A stretch of 37,500 nucleotides of DNA from Chrysomallon squamiferum (lineage: Eukaryota; Mollusca; Gastropoda; Neomphalida; Peltospiridae): contig CM022665.1 in the NCBI GenBank assembly GCA_012295275.1, positions 3,736,667-3,774,166 of the forward strand, written 5' to 3'. Below the pieces are notes generated by a model that saw nothing but the letters and a program-made list of their open reading frames with translations, was not told the origin of the DNA and made no database searches. Positions 10,466 to 21,828 of this stretch are shown in pieces (the first letter of the stretch is position 1; every line of letters starts with the position of its first letter). The translations under genes and the position numbers were made by a program.

Positions 10466-10525
10466 AATGACGATGATGATGATAATTTTGATTATAATGA
10501 CGATGATGATGATAATTTTGATTAT
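10466..10525. repeat. two exact 30-bp tandem copies within a GAT/AAT-rich tract
   Basis: The unit begins AATGACGATGATGATGATAA and ends TTTTGATTAT. It occurs twice in direct succession, followed by GAC/AAC triplets. A higher-order duplication has grown inside a triplet repeat. Confidence 0.9.
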
Positions 10526-10901
10526 AATGACGACGACAACAACAACAACAACAGTAATAACGATGATTATAACGACATCACCAACAACAATAATAATTCC
10601 AGAAGAGGAATATATATGAAAAGAATTTCTACGAAATACTACTTCTGCTTAGTTTTGTGTACTGAGTTAAAGGCAGTTCTAAAAACCTAGAAACCACATG
10701 CTAAAACGTATAGAAACGCCACAAACCACAGATGAATGACGTAATAGTACACAAGCAATAAATACTGAATTATATAATAATATCTACATTACCGCGAAAT
10801 CTACTCTCAAGACTCTGTATATTAATTTAACTTACAAATAAACTTATTAACAATAATATACTTATCTCGTATGACATCTGACAGTATTATGATTATTATC
10901 A

Positions 10902-10902
<1 letters not shown>

Positions 10903-10967
<65 letters not shown>
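10903..10967. repeat. (ATT)n microsatellite
   Basis: About 20 ATT units, nearly uninterrupted. Confidence 0.95.
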
Positions 10968-10969
<2 letters not shown>

Positions 10970-11840
10970 AGTCGATACGATTTTTTACTGACGGGACATT
11001 TAACACTGATTCATGCTCTAAAGCAGAAGTGTTACATTTACAGTTTCTTTCTTCTTTTTTCTTTCGTTTAGTTACAAAACATCTTCTTAACGTAACTTCA
11101 TTTACAGATGCGGCAATTACCGTTAATTGTCTATTAATGTTATTTATTTATTTATTTGTTTATTTTAATGCATCAAATTTACTGCACCATTAACTCTCAT
11201 CCAAAACTTCCAAGTTAGTTTTCGAAATAACCGCTGCATTTTTCGCAAAGACAAAGAAAACAAATACGACTTTTCTTTCTTTCTTTTTTGTCTCCTCCCC
11301 CCTCATCCCATTTTCGGTACAAAACTATAAACACCACACAGTTAATGACACCCAAAGCCTGAACGAAACGCCAGATAGCATCAGCTTGTGTAATTGGTTT
11401 TATCGCCCTCAACCCCACCAATAACGCCATCTTAATTTATCTGACTCCCGTGCATCGCAGACCTATCGACCACCGGTTTTTATCTCGGATCCAAACAATA
11501 ACAAAATAATTTACTCAGTTTGGTCGCTAATGGAACTGGAGATGGGAGCCAGTTGCGTGAAATTGTGTCCAGTGCCGCCGATAACAGCGTCCATGGAGTT
11601 AAACCAGCCTTGCTTTATTATTTTTTGATTACGAGTACCAAGAAGAAAAATAATCACTGGAAAAATGAGACGAGGCAATTATTCACCGAGCTGAAGCGCC
11701 GTTATCACAGTTTAGATTATCTTTATGTAGACTGTTGCAGTTAGTTATATAAATAGGGAGAGATAAAAATATCTTGGCGGTTTTTCAAAAAAAAAGAAAA
11801 AATAATACGAAAAGATAAGTTACAGTGGTCTTGTTTGTTC

Positions 11841-12086
11841 TCATATCAGCCTTCTTAGATAAACGTATTACGGTAGACATGTGCATTCATATCAGCCCCC
11901 TTAGATAAACGTATTACGGTAGATATGTGCATTCATATCAGCCCCCTTAGATAAACGTATTACGGTAGATATGTGCATTCATATCAGTCCCCTTAGATAA
12001 ACGTATTACGGTAGATATGTGCATTCATATCAGCCCCCTTAGATAAACGTATTACGGTAGATATGTGCATTCATATCAGCCCCCTT
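11841..12086. repeat. 46-bp minisatellite, five full copies plus a partial
   Basis: Units begin at 11855, 11901, 11947, 11993 and 12039, exactly 46 bases apart. Each starts TTAGATAAACGTATTACGG and ends CATATCAGCCCCC. The copies differ at only a few positions (GACAT/GATAT, CAGCC/CAGTC, CCTTC/CCCCC). Each unit holds two self-complementary motifs: CGTATTACG, and GATATG-TGCATT-CATATC. A partial unit precedes the array. Near-identity implies recent expansion or homogenisation. Confidence 0.97.
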
Positions 12087-12354
12087 GTAAGTGAAATATA
12101 CTGCATTATCTGACTGCCCGTCTTTTTTTCTTTGTTTAATTCTCGTTTTCTTTTCATTCATTCTTTCTTTGTTATTATCAGCATGGATCTCTTTTTCTGA
12201 TTAAATAACCTTGTATCTTTAATTCCAAATAAATAAATTAATTAATTAATGAATTTACAACAACAACAATAATAATAACAATAATAATAATAATAATGAG
12301 TTTATGATAAGCTTATTCTGCTGTGAATGACCAAAACTAAAATAATACTTTTAA
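12087..12354. other. no gene seen between minisatellites
   Basis: T-rich sequence with an (AATT)n patch near 12225-12250 and AAC/AAT triplets at 12258-12297. Confidence 0.6.
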
Positions 12355-12815
12355 TATTTCATTGTCTATGAACATTCGAAATTCGACTAATTATACTAAT
12401 TATAGACACAAATATTACATTACGTTATCCAATTCTTCAACGTTACTAATCTTAATAATAAGTATAAAAATAATAAGTATAAAAAAATATAAAAAATACT
12501 ACCTTATCTGTATAAACATTCGAAATTCAACTAATTAAATTACTGAATTATATATCCCATTACATAACGTGTTACAATCCAATACTAAAACATTAGTGAT
12601 CTTTACAATTTTAAATAATTCATTATCTGTATAAACTTTCGAAATTCAACTAATTCAGTTCAAACTGAACAAGATATCCAGTTACTTAGTTCTAAAACGT
12701 TACGACTTATCTTTAACAAAACAGTTTTGAAATATTTCACCACACGTGTAAATTTTCGAAAAGACGACTAATTAAATTACTGAACTAGATATCCCGTTGT
12801 GTAAGGTTACGTAAC
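12355..12815. repeat. degenerate ~119-bp tandem array, four copies
   Basis: An AAACATTCGAAATTCAACTA-like start recurs with its TTCGAA core at 12375, 12519, 12638 and 12755 (spacings 144, 119, 117). Each is followed by similar blocks such as TTACTGAA, ATATCCC, GTTAC and CTAAAACGTTA. The first copy is lengthened by an AT-rich insertion around 12455-12490. Divergence between copies is substantial, so the array is older than the 46-bp one. Confidence 0.8.
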
Positions 12816-13875
12816 TCTGAAAGGGCGGACGAAAACTCTTCAACGATCGTCTGGCGGTCGTAATAATTTTTATCGCGTACGTGCCACGCACCAGCGAACG
12901 CGGGAACCTTTGTATTGTACATAATAAGTATACAATGGATATCCCCAGACTGTGTGTGTTTGTTCGTAATGAAATGATAACATCTTGGACATGTGGCAAC
13001 GTTTTTCAAACTAATTAAGCCGGTAATTTTACACGTCGTGCCGTACCGTTTGGAAGTCGTAGCGTAATTGGAAACAGATCGTAGTAAAAGTGATTCGTCA
13101 AAAATGCCGGAATGCGAATGAAAAACACCCAGAAGTTAGAACAGCAACGGAAAATACCAAGTCACATACGCGAGAGGAAACTACTGACACGTTTTTAAAG
13201 CTGAGATGTTAAGTTGTGAAATGGCTTAAGCGATACAAAACTGCTTAATAATTCGTTATATTTTTGAGTGGCGTTTCTGAAGGCAATGATTTGCGAATTT
13301 TTTTGATAAAAAAAAAAAAAAATAAAAACATTTAGTCTTAAGTTACGATGACAGTTAGTTAAAAAAGAGAGAAAATTTTAGAAAATATCCAAGACAGACT
13401 GTTAAGCTAAGACGCTATGCAAACGTGTATACGATAACCTCTTAATAACGTAAGCTTTAGATGATAACGTGCAAGCAGTTTCATATACTAGAGTGTGTAA
13501 AGCTAACTAAGTTATCAACAAAAAAATTCAGTCGGTCGCTGTGAGTAATATTCCTTCAGTAGTTATTATAATGCAAAGATGCGAAACATAAATTATCGTA
13601 CTTTTTTGTCTGTTTCATTTAGGCAATATAAAATATTTAACTCTTACTCGGGTGTGGGAATCGAAATAGGTACATTTGTATCACGCTTCCAACAAAGAAC
13701 TGTTCAAACATGCTTGTCTTGGCCTCAGCATCTGATTTCTCCAGAGAATTCTGTGCAAGATAGGCGTAATCATAATGAAATTAATGCAAGACAGCATGTT
13801 AAAATAATTATAATGAACTCATTGTTCATTGTTGGGCTCCTGCAAGTCTCGTCTATTTTAGTCCCCATTAAAACA
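12816..13875. other. no recognisable gene; relatively CpG-rich start
   Basis: 12815-13090 is richer in CG dinucleotides than its surroundings. A 124-codon plus-strand ORF (13579-13953) has no family resemblance I can name and runs into the ~33-bp repeat array, so I treat it as chance. Confidence 0.55.
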
Positions 13876-14612
13876 AAGTTGTTGTTATATAGAACGTCAC
13901 ATTTAAAATTAGCTTTAGAATCAGGGCTGTTACGTAGGATATGTCTCTTTTAGAACAAGGCTGTTACGCAGGATGTCTCTTTTTAGAATCAGGTTGTTAT
14001 GTAGGATATGTCGCTTTTAAAATCTGGTTGTTATATAGGATATGTCTTTTAGAATAAGGTTGTTATATAGGATATGTCTTTTAGAATAAGCTTGTTATAT
14101 AGGATATATCTCTTTTAGAATAAGGCTGTTATATAATACATGTCTGTTAAAATAAAGTTGCTATGTATGGTATCTCTTTTAGAATAAGGCTGTTTTACAG
14201 TATATGCCTCTTTTAGATTAATGTTGTTATATAATATACGTTGCTTTTAAAATAAAATTAGTAAAGAGGATACGTCAGTTTTAATATAATAATGTCATTA
14301 TGTAGGACATGCCATATTTAAAATAAAGTATAAAATACAAGTTGTCACAACAACCATTAAAAAAAAAAAAAAATTCATCTTAAAATAATGTTATTGTTAT
14401 TGTTATAGATTCGTCATTTTCAAAAATAAGGTTATTATTAGTCGTTATGTCACTTTGAAAATACTGTTATTGGACACGTCACTTTTAAAATAACGTTGTC
14501 GCTGTAGAATATGTCACTTTCAAAAATATGGTTTTTATAACAAAGGAAATAACAACGCCGCAGAACGCCAGAACATGTCACTTTTACACGAAGGTTGTTA
14601 TCATTATATAAC
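13876..14612. repeat. degenerate ~33-bp tandem array, about 18 copies
   Basis: The consensus is roughly AATAAGGTTGTTATATAGG followed by ATATGTCTCTTTTAG. Anchors similar to GGTTGTTATATAGG lie near 13879, 13926, 13960, 13992, 14027, 14059, 14091, 14124, 14157, 14189, 14223, 14257 and 14292. After an A-rich interruption at 14358-14373 they resume near 14390, 14430, 14465, 14494, 14530 and 14592. Central copies (14027-14123) are the most alike and the edges the most decayed. The second block favours GTCAC over GTCTC, suggesting two sub-families. Confidence 0.85.
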
Positions 14613-15113
14613 AGGTTAGATATTACTCGAAGACGTCGGCGACAACTGTGACGGAATAATCTGGGCACCAGAATCCACTGAGACCACTTGTTAAGCTTCT
14701 TCCTGACATCCCAAAAACGTTTTTGACAGCAAGACCGGGTTGTACTGTAAACTAACGTTAGTCGGCGAGCAGTTTTAAACACAGCGATGTTAACAGTTTA
14801 ATAGAACCGAGAGAACGAGATAATCGCTATCAAGTTTCAGAAACGGGAACGGATCTTCTGAACGATTAGCAACGGCATAAGAAGAATATATGCATATAAT
14901 TAAGTGAATTAGGACTGTTGCATAAGAATTTAATACGTAAATAGAACATATGTTAAAATATCTCAAATATATACATAACTGTAGTAAAAAAAAATATATA
15001 TATATATATATATAATAGTAGCCAAATGGTACATGATGGAAACAGACTAGACCTTGTTGTTTTTGGCTGTTCACCATAGATTTTGTGTGTTCAAGGTGTG
15101 GAATGGAACTTCA

Positions 15114-15114
15114 G

Positions 15115-15142
<28 letters not shown>
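15114..15142. repeat. poly(A) tract
   Basis: About 28 A bases after TTCAG. Confidence 0.9.
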
Positions 15143-15146
<4 letters not shown>

Positions 15147-15437
15147 GGGCATATACGTCCGAAAAGAAAATAATGTCTGAAGGTATAATAAGTGCATTAC
15201 GTACTGTACGTATTTTTTTAAAACATGTCTTCATTGTGATATCTGAATATACAATGAAAATTATAAAGTTTATGGATATTATAACACTGATAAAAAAAGT
15301 AAATAAATAAATAAATAAAAATAAACTTTTTTGAACATTGTAATTGTTTGAAAGTTTATTTATTTATTTATTAATTTATTAATTATTATTATTGTTATTA
15401 TTATGTAGGTAAGTATGCACATGCATATTTGTATATA

Positions 15438-15441
<4 letters not shown>

Positions 15442-15520
<79 letters not shown>
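15442..15520. repeat. (GA)n microsatellite
   Basis: About 39 uninterrupted GA units. The homopurine strand can adopt an H-DNA triplex. The complementary orientation, (CT)n, occurs at 18877-18961. Confidence 0.97.
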
Positions 15521-15522
<2 letters not shown>

Positions 15523-15658
15523 GTAACTAAATACAAACTGGCTTTCAGCTATCTTTGAAAAACATGCATTTAAACTGACAAAACCATCTGTGTAATGAAA
15601 GCACATTTTAGTTGTAATACATCTGCGTGATGATTAAACGACACGTGTTTCAACCCAC

Positions 15659-16150
15659 CTTGCGAGCAATCCTTCATGTTACGTAAAACACAGATACTCC
15701 AATAAATCACCATCCGTTACTCCTACACACATCACAGAACACCAGATGGTTTATTATTAAAAAAAAAGAAAGAACGCAGACGTATTCGGGAGGCGGCAAG
15801 AACACTGTGTAAAGCTCAAAGAAGCCCGCAGCCGTCTGCTCCCAAAACCATCCAGTCCACGGCTCTGATTAGGCTACTCAACACAATTCTAGGACCATAG
15901 AGTCTCCGTCTTTCTTTCTCTCTGTTTTTCCATCGCTGACATTTCACGGCGTTCTTTTGTTTGTGACGAGTGTCGATCAATGTACGATAATATTTTTTAA
16001 ACGAACGGTAAAGTTCAGTTCACAGTTATTCTTCATTCCTGTCGTGCCAACTTAAAAGTATAATATTTTTGTTTTGTGTTGTGTTTTCGCCCCTCTCTGT
16101 TTCTCGCCTTGTCTTGTTCACACACGTGTCAGTCGCTGCTTGATCCCGTT
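15659..16150 (-). promoter_or_regulatory. candidate promoter or first exon region (CpG-richer island)
   Basis: Between 15770 and 16150 the sequence is low in simple repeats and richer in CG than its surroundings. On the minus strand it would end at a donor-like AAG|GTGGGT (last exon base 15659). A TA-rich stretch at 16160-16180 lies on the upstream side. This fits a non-coding first exon of the receptor, about 8.7 kb from the acceptor at 7001, but plus-strand use is equally open. Inference from composition and one splice-like motif. Confidence 0.25.
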
Positions 16151-18174
16151 GTTAGAAAAATAAAATATATTTTAAACAAATAATAAAAAAACTTGTATCG
16201 GGTTTGCTTCTTAACTTGAGAGAGAGAGAGAGAACGTTTTATCCGTTAGTCGAAAGCAACCACCACTACTACCACCACTACACTGATTGTGAGTCAGTTC
16301 TGTACAGAGGATTTCCCCCTTTGCCAGTTCGGTCCTTGGAGCAGTCCATTTCTAAAAAAAGGGGGGTTCCATATCGCTGAAGATACCGTTATCTTTTGTT
16401 ACAAAATTAAATAATTAAACAGTGACTCATGCTGTCCCAGGTTATACTGCAGTATTAACATTAATTTACGCACCGTTGACAACTCACTGTTTTATAAGAT
16501 TGGTGTCTGCTTTATGTAATAAATTTTATTGCATCTCCCCTTCCTGCTTAAATGCGTAGAGTCGAAAGAAGCTCCGCCTATTATTATTCGGCTTAGGGTC
16601 ACCCTCTAACCCTGACCCCGATTTAAGTACAAACAAAACTGACGTCTTTTTTGAGAAAGTTTATGTTCTTAATAAACAAAACGCCTCTTCATAGCAGCCA
16701 GTCAGACTGCCCGACATCTCTACAAATAGTTTTTTTTTTTTTTTAAATGTACAGGATGCTGCAGGATTTTTTGTGCTTCAGTTTCTAAGTGAGAGACAAA
16801 GAAGTTATTAGACGTAAGTGTTATAAAAAAAAAGAAAAAAAGAGAAAATTGGAAATGTACAAAAGATTCTCTAGTTAAATTTTAGATATTTTTTTCCTAG
16901 ACTGTGTTTTAAAATTAATTTATTTAAACACCCCAACACCCCTCCCACCATAACCCCCCAAAAATAAAAAACAAACAAAAAACCCAGCACAAAAACAAAC
17001 ACAAAAAAAAACAAAAAAAAAACACAAAACAAATATATGTATATATATAGATATATATAATGAAATGTTTTGTAATTATATACGTTTAAGTTAGGGAAAA
17101 CTTTTCTTATTAAGTAAACAAAATGTTTTTAAATACAAATAATAAACAAAACTAATTAATTAATTAAAAAATATATATATATATATAAAAAATTGTATTT
17201 ACCAATAATTTTTTTTTAATGCTTTTATATTAAATCAGTAAATGTAATTTAATATTAATATCTTCAATAGTAACAATAATCAATTGTTGTTCTGGTATTT
17301 GTAACTAATATTTAATTATTTCACATATTAATGAGCATGTCTGACAAATTTATCATTCAATGTATTATATAATTTTCTTTTTCTTTATGTCAAATTAATT
17401 AATTTATTAATAACAATACCTATTTAAAAATAGTAAAAGTCTGTGTCTTTATTTAAATTTAAAATAACAAAAACTGTTAACTTTTCTGTGAATTATAATA
17501 TTTTATACTGTTTTGTTCATAAGTTTAAATAATTATATATATTACAAAAAAGTTTTAATTTTTCTAAAATAACGGATGCAACGGCACAGTTAAATAAATA
17601 AATACAACTATTTTATTTAGATTACGCTACTATGACTGCCAAACAAAAATAATATTATTACATGTCTAAATATAAACACAACTAACTTTTATAAACAATG
17701 GAGGATTATAAAAGAAGAAGAAGAAAGAAATGACGCCAGTGCATTGCGACTGTAGTTAACGGTGATTAACGGGACCATTGTTTGTGTCACGTGATACGCT
17801 GATAAGAAAGTATTCGCATACTTAGACATGTCATAAAATATGCACCTGCTGAGTGCACCAGACGAACCTCACAACAGTTATTCGTTTCCTTTGTTTTAAA
17901 ACCAGCAAAAAATAAAAATAAAAATGACGCTTAATTCTGACTATAAGGAAATTCTGAAACAAATCTTTAAATTTCAATATTTATATATCGTTTTAATGCA
18001 CTTAGGTAGTTCCGTTGTTGAACAAAACAAAAATGGCTGATGTTCTATATGTTAGTTTTTCCTATTCATTAAAAGTAGTTTTCTTCATCCTTTTATGTTT
18101 AAAAGGAAGAGGTTAAAAAAGGCAGAATGCAGAAGAAGAGGAAGAGAAGAAGAAGAAAGGGAAAACAGAAAAAA
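16151..18174. other. no gene seen; AT-rich
   Basis: Holds a short (GA)n at 16218-16232, a poly(T) run near 16731-16744, A/C-rich sequence at 16930-17035, and a purine-rich GAA tract at 18130-18187 leading into the hairpin. No ORF of interest is present. Confidence 0.6.
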
Positions 18175-18250
18175 AGAAGAAGGAAAAACTGTTATAACCT
18201 GCTAAACACCGTTTTCCTTTAGCAGGTTATAACAGTTTTGTTCTTCTTCT
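18175..18250. repeat. perfect 22-bp inverted repeat with 11-base loop (hairpin)
   Basis: The left arm 18185-18206 begins AAAACTGTTATAACC and ends GCTAAA. The right arm 18218-18239 is its exact reverse complement, and the loop is CACCGTTTTCC. Beyond a small asymmetric bulge, AGAAGAAG (18175-18182) pairs with CTTCTTCT (18243-18250), giving about 30 bp of stem. This could be a foldback/MITE remnant or a transcribed hairpin of pre-miRNA size. The perfect pairing argues for a recent origin. Confidence 0.9.
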
Positions 18251-18876
18251 AGTTCATACTAAAACAGTGATTTACTCAAGTTTGAACACTTTACTTTCAA
18301 AAAGCCAATAAAGTATTAAGCAAACAATAAATCAAACACAAATATCTAGTAGGGCCTAGCTAATACAAAGACACCACTTTCAATCTTACATTCTAAGAAA
18401 CAACGAGAGATACTTAAAAATGTCATCTCATTTCAATATCTTGGATTAACAGTCCGAAGCATAACAAATCTCTCTGACTAATGTCAAGGCTATAAATATG
18501 GAAAACAGATGAAAATTATTTGGGCTTTCACACGAGCGCAAACATTCGCTTTGAACTTTGAAAGTCAGTTGAATTGAGCTTCTAAAACAAGGGCTAACTT
18601 TTGCAGTATTTCCCGCTGTGTGACATTTTTACTTGGGCAGTGACATTAAGTGTAGCTATTATCTTACTGTTTTATTTCACGTCGTGTCCTATTATGTAAC
18701 TGAATATAGCTTATTTTTGTTTGTTAACTAGCGGGGATCTGAATAATTGATTCACAGTTGTTTCTTTTACTTGTCTCTTGAGTCCAGAATAGATGTGTGT
18801 TTTATGAGTCAGCCAAATGACGAGTAATATTTAATGACACATACCCAATCATTTTATTTCTTTCCGAGGTGTGTTC

Positions 18877-18961
<85 letters not shown>
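18877..18961. repeat. (CT)n microsatellite
   Basis: About 42 uninterrupted CT units, followed by an interrupted CT/TTCC-rich pyrimidine tail to about 19025. Confidence 0.97.
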
Positions 18962-18963
<2 letters not shown>

Positions 18964-19768
18964 CCTTCCCTTCCCCACCTCTCTCTGCTTCTTTCTGTCT
19001 GACTATGTCTGGCTCTATCTCTCTGTCAGTTATTGTTTTATTTATATATGTATTAATAGATATATATATATTTAAGTCAGTTAATTTGAAAATAACAACC
19101 TTGGGTATATAATATATGGCTACTCTCATATGGGTTATTTCTTGTTCCAAACCTGAATATGTTGTACAAATGAATAGCAGATTCCCTAAATACTAAGTGC
19201 ATAACGCTTAATACTAAGCGATGCTTTATTGTTTTATAATAAAATTATCTAAAAGAAAAAAGTATAAATATATTATTATGTCTGACATTTAATATAAGTT
19301 ACAAAAACCTATAAAGTAATGATCAAAAATGTTTTCATATAATTTTATTGCTAATTATTAATTCATTCATTCATTTTTATTTGCGAAAATGAAATAACTA
19401 TTTCCAAATTGTGGTATTAGTATTATTAAAGATAATATACTTCGATGCTACAGAAAAAATACTGTTTCAGTGACAATTTAATTTTTTTTTTTTTTTTTTT
19501 TTTTTTAAATATACAGATGTATTAGAAATGGCAACATTAAATACAACTATAATATTGTGGGTTCAATGGTTTTGAATCATACGAAGTGTACAACTTACCT
19601 GTTTTCAAAACTGCCAGCTACGAAGCATTTTATTTTCACGTAAAGATGTGAAGATTTAATTTTGAAATCTGGAGAAAACTTTACATTTTACATTCAGCAC
19701 AAAATAATTTAGCTGATTATTCTGTTCACTTCCTTTATATTAATATTAAAAATAAAATAACTGTCGAG

Positions 19769-19800
<32 letters not shown>
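19769..19800. repeat. poly(A) tract
   Basis: About 32 A bases after CGAG. No adjacent retroposon body is recognised. Confidence 0.9.
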
Positions 19801-19802
<2 letters not shown>

Positions 19803-20580
19803 AAATGCCGTTTCGTTTATTTTGCTGAAGATTAACGAGCTTTAGCAATGGATAAATTTTAATCTCTTTCAATCCTTTTTGAAAGTGAAACTCGATGAAC
19901 ACACCAGGAACAGTTGGTATGGATTACAATGCTTAACAGTAAAATAGCTGTCTTATCTTTTTTTTGCTTAACTTAAACCGACGTAATCGCTGATCTTCGT
20001 AGAGGAGAATGCATAATTCGTTTTAAGTTAAAAATAAAAGACAGTAAATTCAGAAACTAACGAAAATAGCGATGGACATCGTTGTAAAAACTAGCCTTTG
20101 ATTTCAGCTTTTGTTTATATCCTAATATTTTAAATTTATTTCTAAAATTAATGAATTATTTTTATTATTTTTTTAATTTATTTTTTTTTTTTTTTTTTAA
20201 AGTTACAATTTATTTTTATTAGACGTTTCTTGATTTCAGAAAAAAACAAAGAAAAAACAACAACAACTGGTACCGTTATTAATTTGAATAAAACTATCAA
20301 GATCAGTTAATAAATTAGACGTCTAAAACTTGCTTCAGACCAGTCAAGGTTCAAGCACGTATAAGTTGGGCAAACGATCCAAGAACCTAAGCTATCTAAA
20401 ATGACTGTGTTGTAAGAGCAGCACACTCTGGGTTAAAGCATCCACTGTGATGAGCGGTGAACATGAACTTCTACATTTCCAGCATCATCGACAAATTAGC
20501 TCATGATAAATCTAAAAAATATAATTTGCAAATTGTAGTTTTTGTTACTTCTGACATTTGAAATGGATACCTAAAAGAAA

Positions 20581-20816
20581 ATAATACTGAAGTGTCTGAC
20601 ATAACATTATTTGTCATATTAACTGCCTGTACAAAAAAATAATAATAATACATAATAATTGTTTTATTATTCTAGTAAATATTTCCATTACTGAAATAAT
20701 AATACTATTTACTGAAGCGTCTGACTTAATATTATTTGTCATATTATCTATCTGCCTGTACAGAAAAGAATAATAACACAAAAAATAATTATTTTATTAT
20801 TCTAGTAAATATTTCA
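20581..20816. repeat. 125-bp tandem duplication
   Basis: Two copies start at TACTGAAG (20585 and 20710). They share TCTGACNTAA, ATTATTTGTCATATTA, CTGCCTGTACA and TTATTATTCTAGTAAATATTTC. Differences are scattered substitutions and a few small indels, so the event is not recent. Confidence 0.9.
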
Positions 20817-20915
20817 TGTTTTTAATACTTTTGTATATTTTTTAAATTTAGGAAACTTTTGTAAGGTTTACAACACTCCTGGTTACTTTGGAAAAAATCA
20901 GAATAGAAGCTGGTA

Positions 20916-20980
20916 CCAGGAAGAGAACTTAGTGTATGTCAGATTAGAAGAGACTGCTTAACCACAGCGCCATTGAGGCT
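20916..20980 (-). mobile_element. tRNA-derived SINE head (minus strand)
   Basis: The minus strand reads TGGCGCTGTGGTTAAGCAG (20972-20954), a good RNA polymerase III A-box/D-arm region. About 25 bases later comes AGTTCTCTTCCTGG (near 20929-20916), a decayed B box. No acceptor-stem pairing is seen, so a SINE remnant is more likely than a tRNA gene. The SINE's non-tRNA body would continue to lower coordinates. Family not identified. Confidence 0.5.
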
Positions 20981-21787
20981 GGCACTGTCAAAATTAAATT
21001 ATTTTCATTATAAAGAAAAAAAAAAAAATCTCGGTCGGATAGAAAAATAAGGCGCCACCTTTTCTGGATCCTCAAATGTAAAAAGGATTTTGGATCTGAA
21101 TTTGACGTTATAAGAAATGAGAAAATTCGAAAATATTTTTCAGTTCTTTTTTTTCTTAAAAGAAATAAGAAGATAATAGAATATTTTTTATTTATTTTTT
21201 TTTTAAACTGTTTTAAAGATGACAGAAATCATTTTCTATTTTGTTTTAAAGATGGAATTATTATAAGAAATAATAAAACAAAAATGTCTATTTTCTGTTT
21301 TCTGTTTTCTTTCAAAGATTGTTCCTGGTGTTACTCAGACTCACAAGATCTGATATAAAATATTTATTTCAAGTCAGTCCATCTCATTTAACGAACTGTA
21401 AATTTGATAAACATGGCGACAGCATCGTGGAGTGGCTTCGATCCATGGTTACAGACTGTCCGAAGAGGCTTTGTTCTTGGTCAACTGTTTTGACCTCCTG
21501 TGACCTTAATATTATTATATGACATGCGACGCCCAATAGCAACAAGAAACGTTTTTAATATCTGATAACGTGAGATTCTGTATGAAGGTATTACGAGAGG
21601 AAACCCGTTGTTGCCACTCAAAGGGTTACTGTTACAGCGGCGACTGGTTTTTTTACATGCACGTAACTGTATGTATACAGCATGAACTTCGGTAAGCTGA
21701 TAGAGTTGTTTCGGAAGAATGGAAGAGAAAATATCAAAATGGTAAAATTCGAGAAGGATTGGTTATATTGGGAAAATAAAGCAGGAA

Positions 21788-21828
<41 letters not shown>

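Larger units (their letters stand above)
10076..11839. other. no gene seen
   Basis: Apart from the homopolymers and triplet repeats listed, this is unique AT-rich sequence. ORFs of 66-86 codons here (for example minus 11215-11430) show no domain I recognise and no convincing splice context. Confidence 0.6.
14613..15658. other. no gene seen; microsatellite-bearing
   Basis: Contains a short (TA)n at 14995-15014, poly(A) at 15114-15142, AAAT/TTTA runs (15300-15400) and a long (GA)n tract. A 110-codon minus ORF overlaps the degenerate minisatellite and is unlikely to be real. Confidence 0.6.
18251..20580. other. no gene seen; contains long homopolymers and (CT)n
   Basis: AT-rich unique sequence around a (CT)n microsatellite, poly(T) at 19484-19506 and 20176-20197, and poly(A) at 19769-19800. 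A strong donor-like motif on the minus strand lies at 19592-19601 (see findings). Confidence 0.6.

Noticed and set aside
13579-13953. 124-codon plus-strand ORF
   Set aside because: No recognisable domain, no splice or promoter context, and its end lies in the ~33-bp repeat array.
14450-14782. 110-codon minus-strand ORF
   Set aside because: About half overlaps the degenerate minisatellite and the rest is not recognisable.
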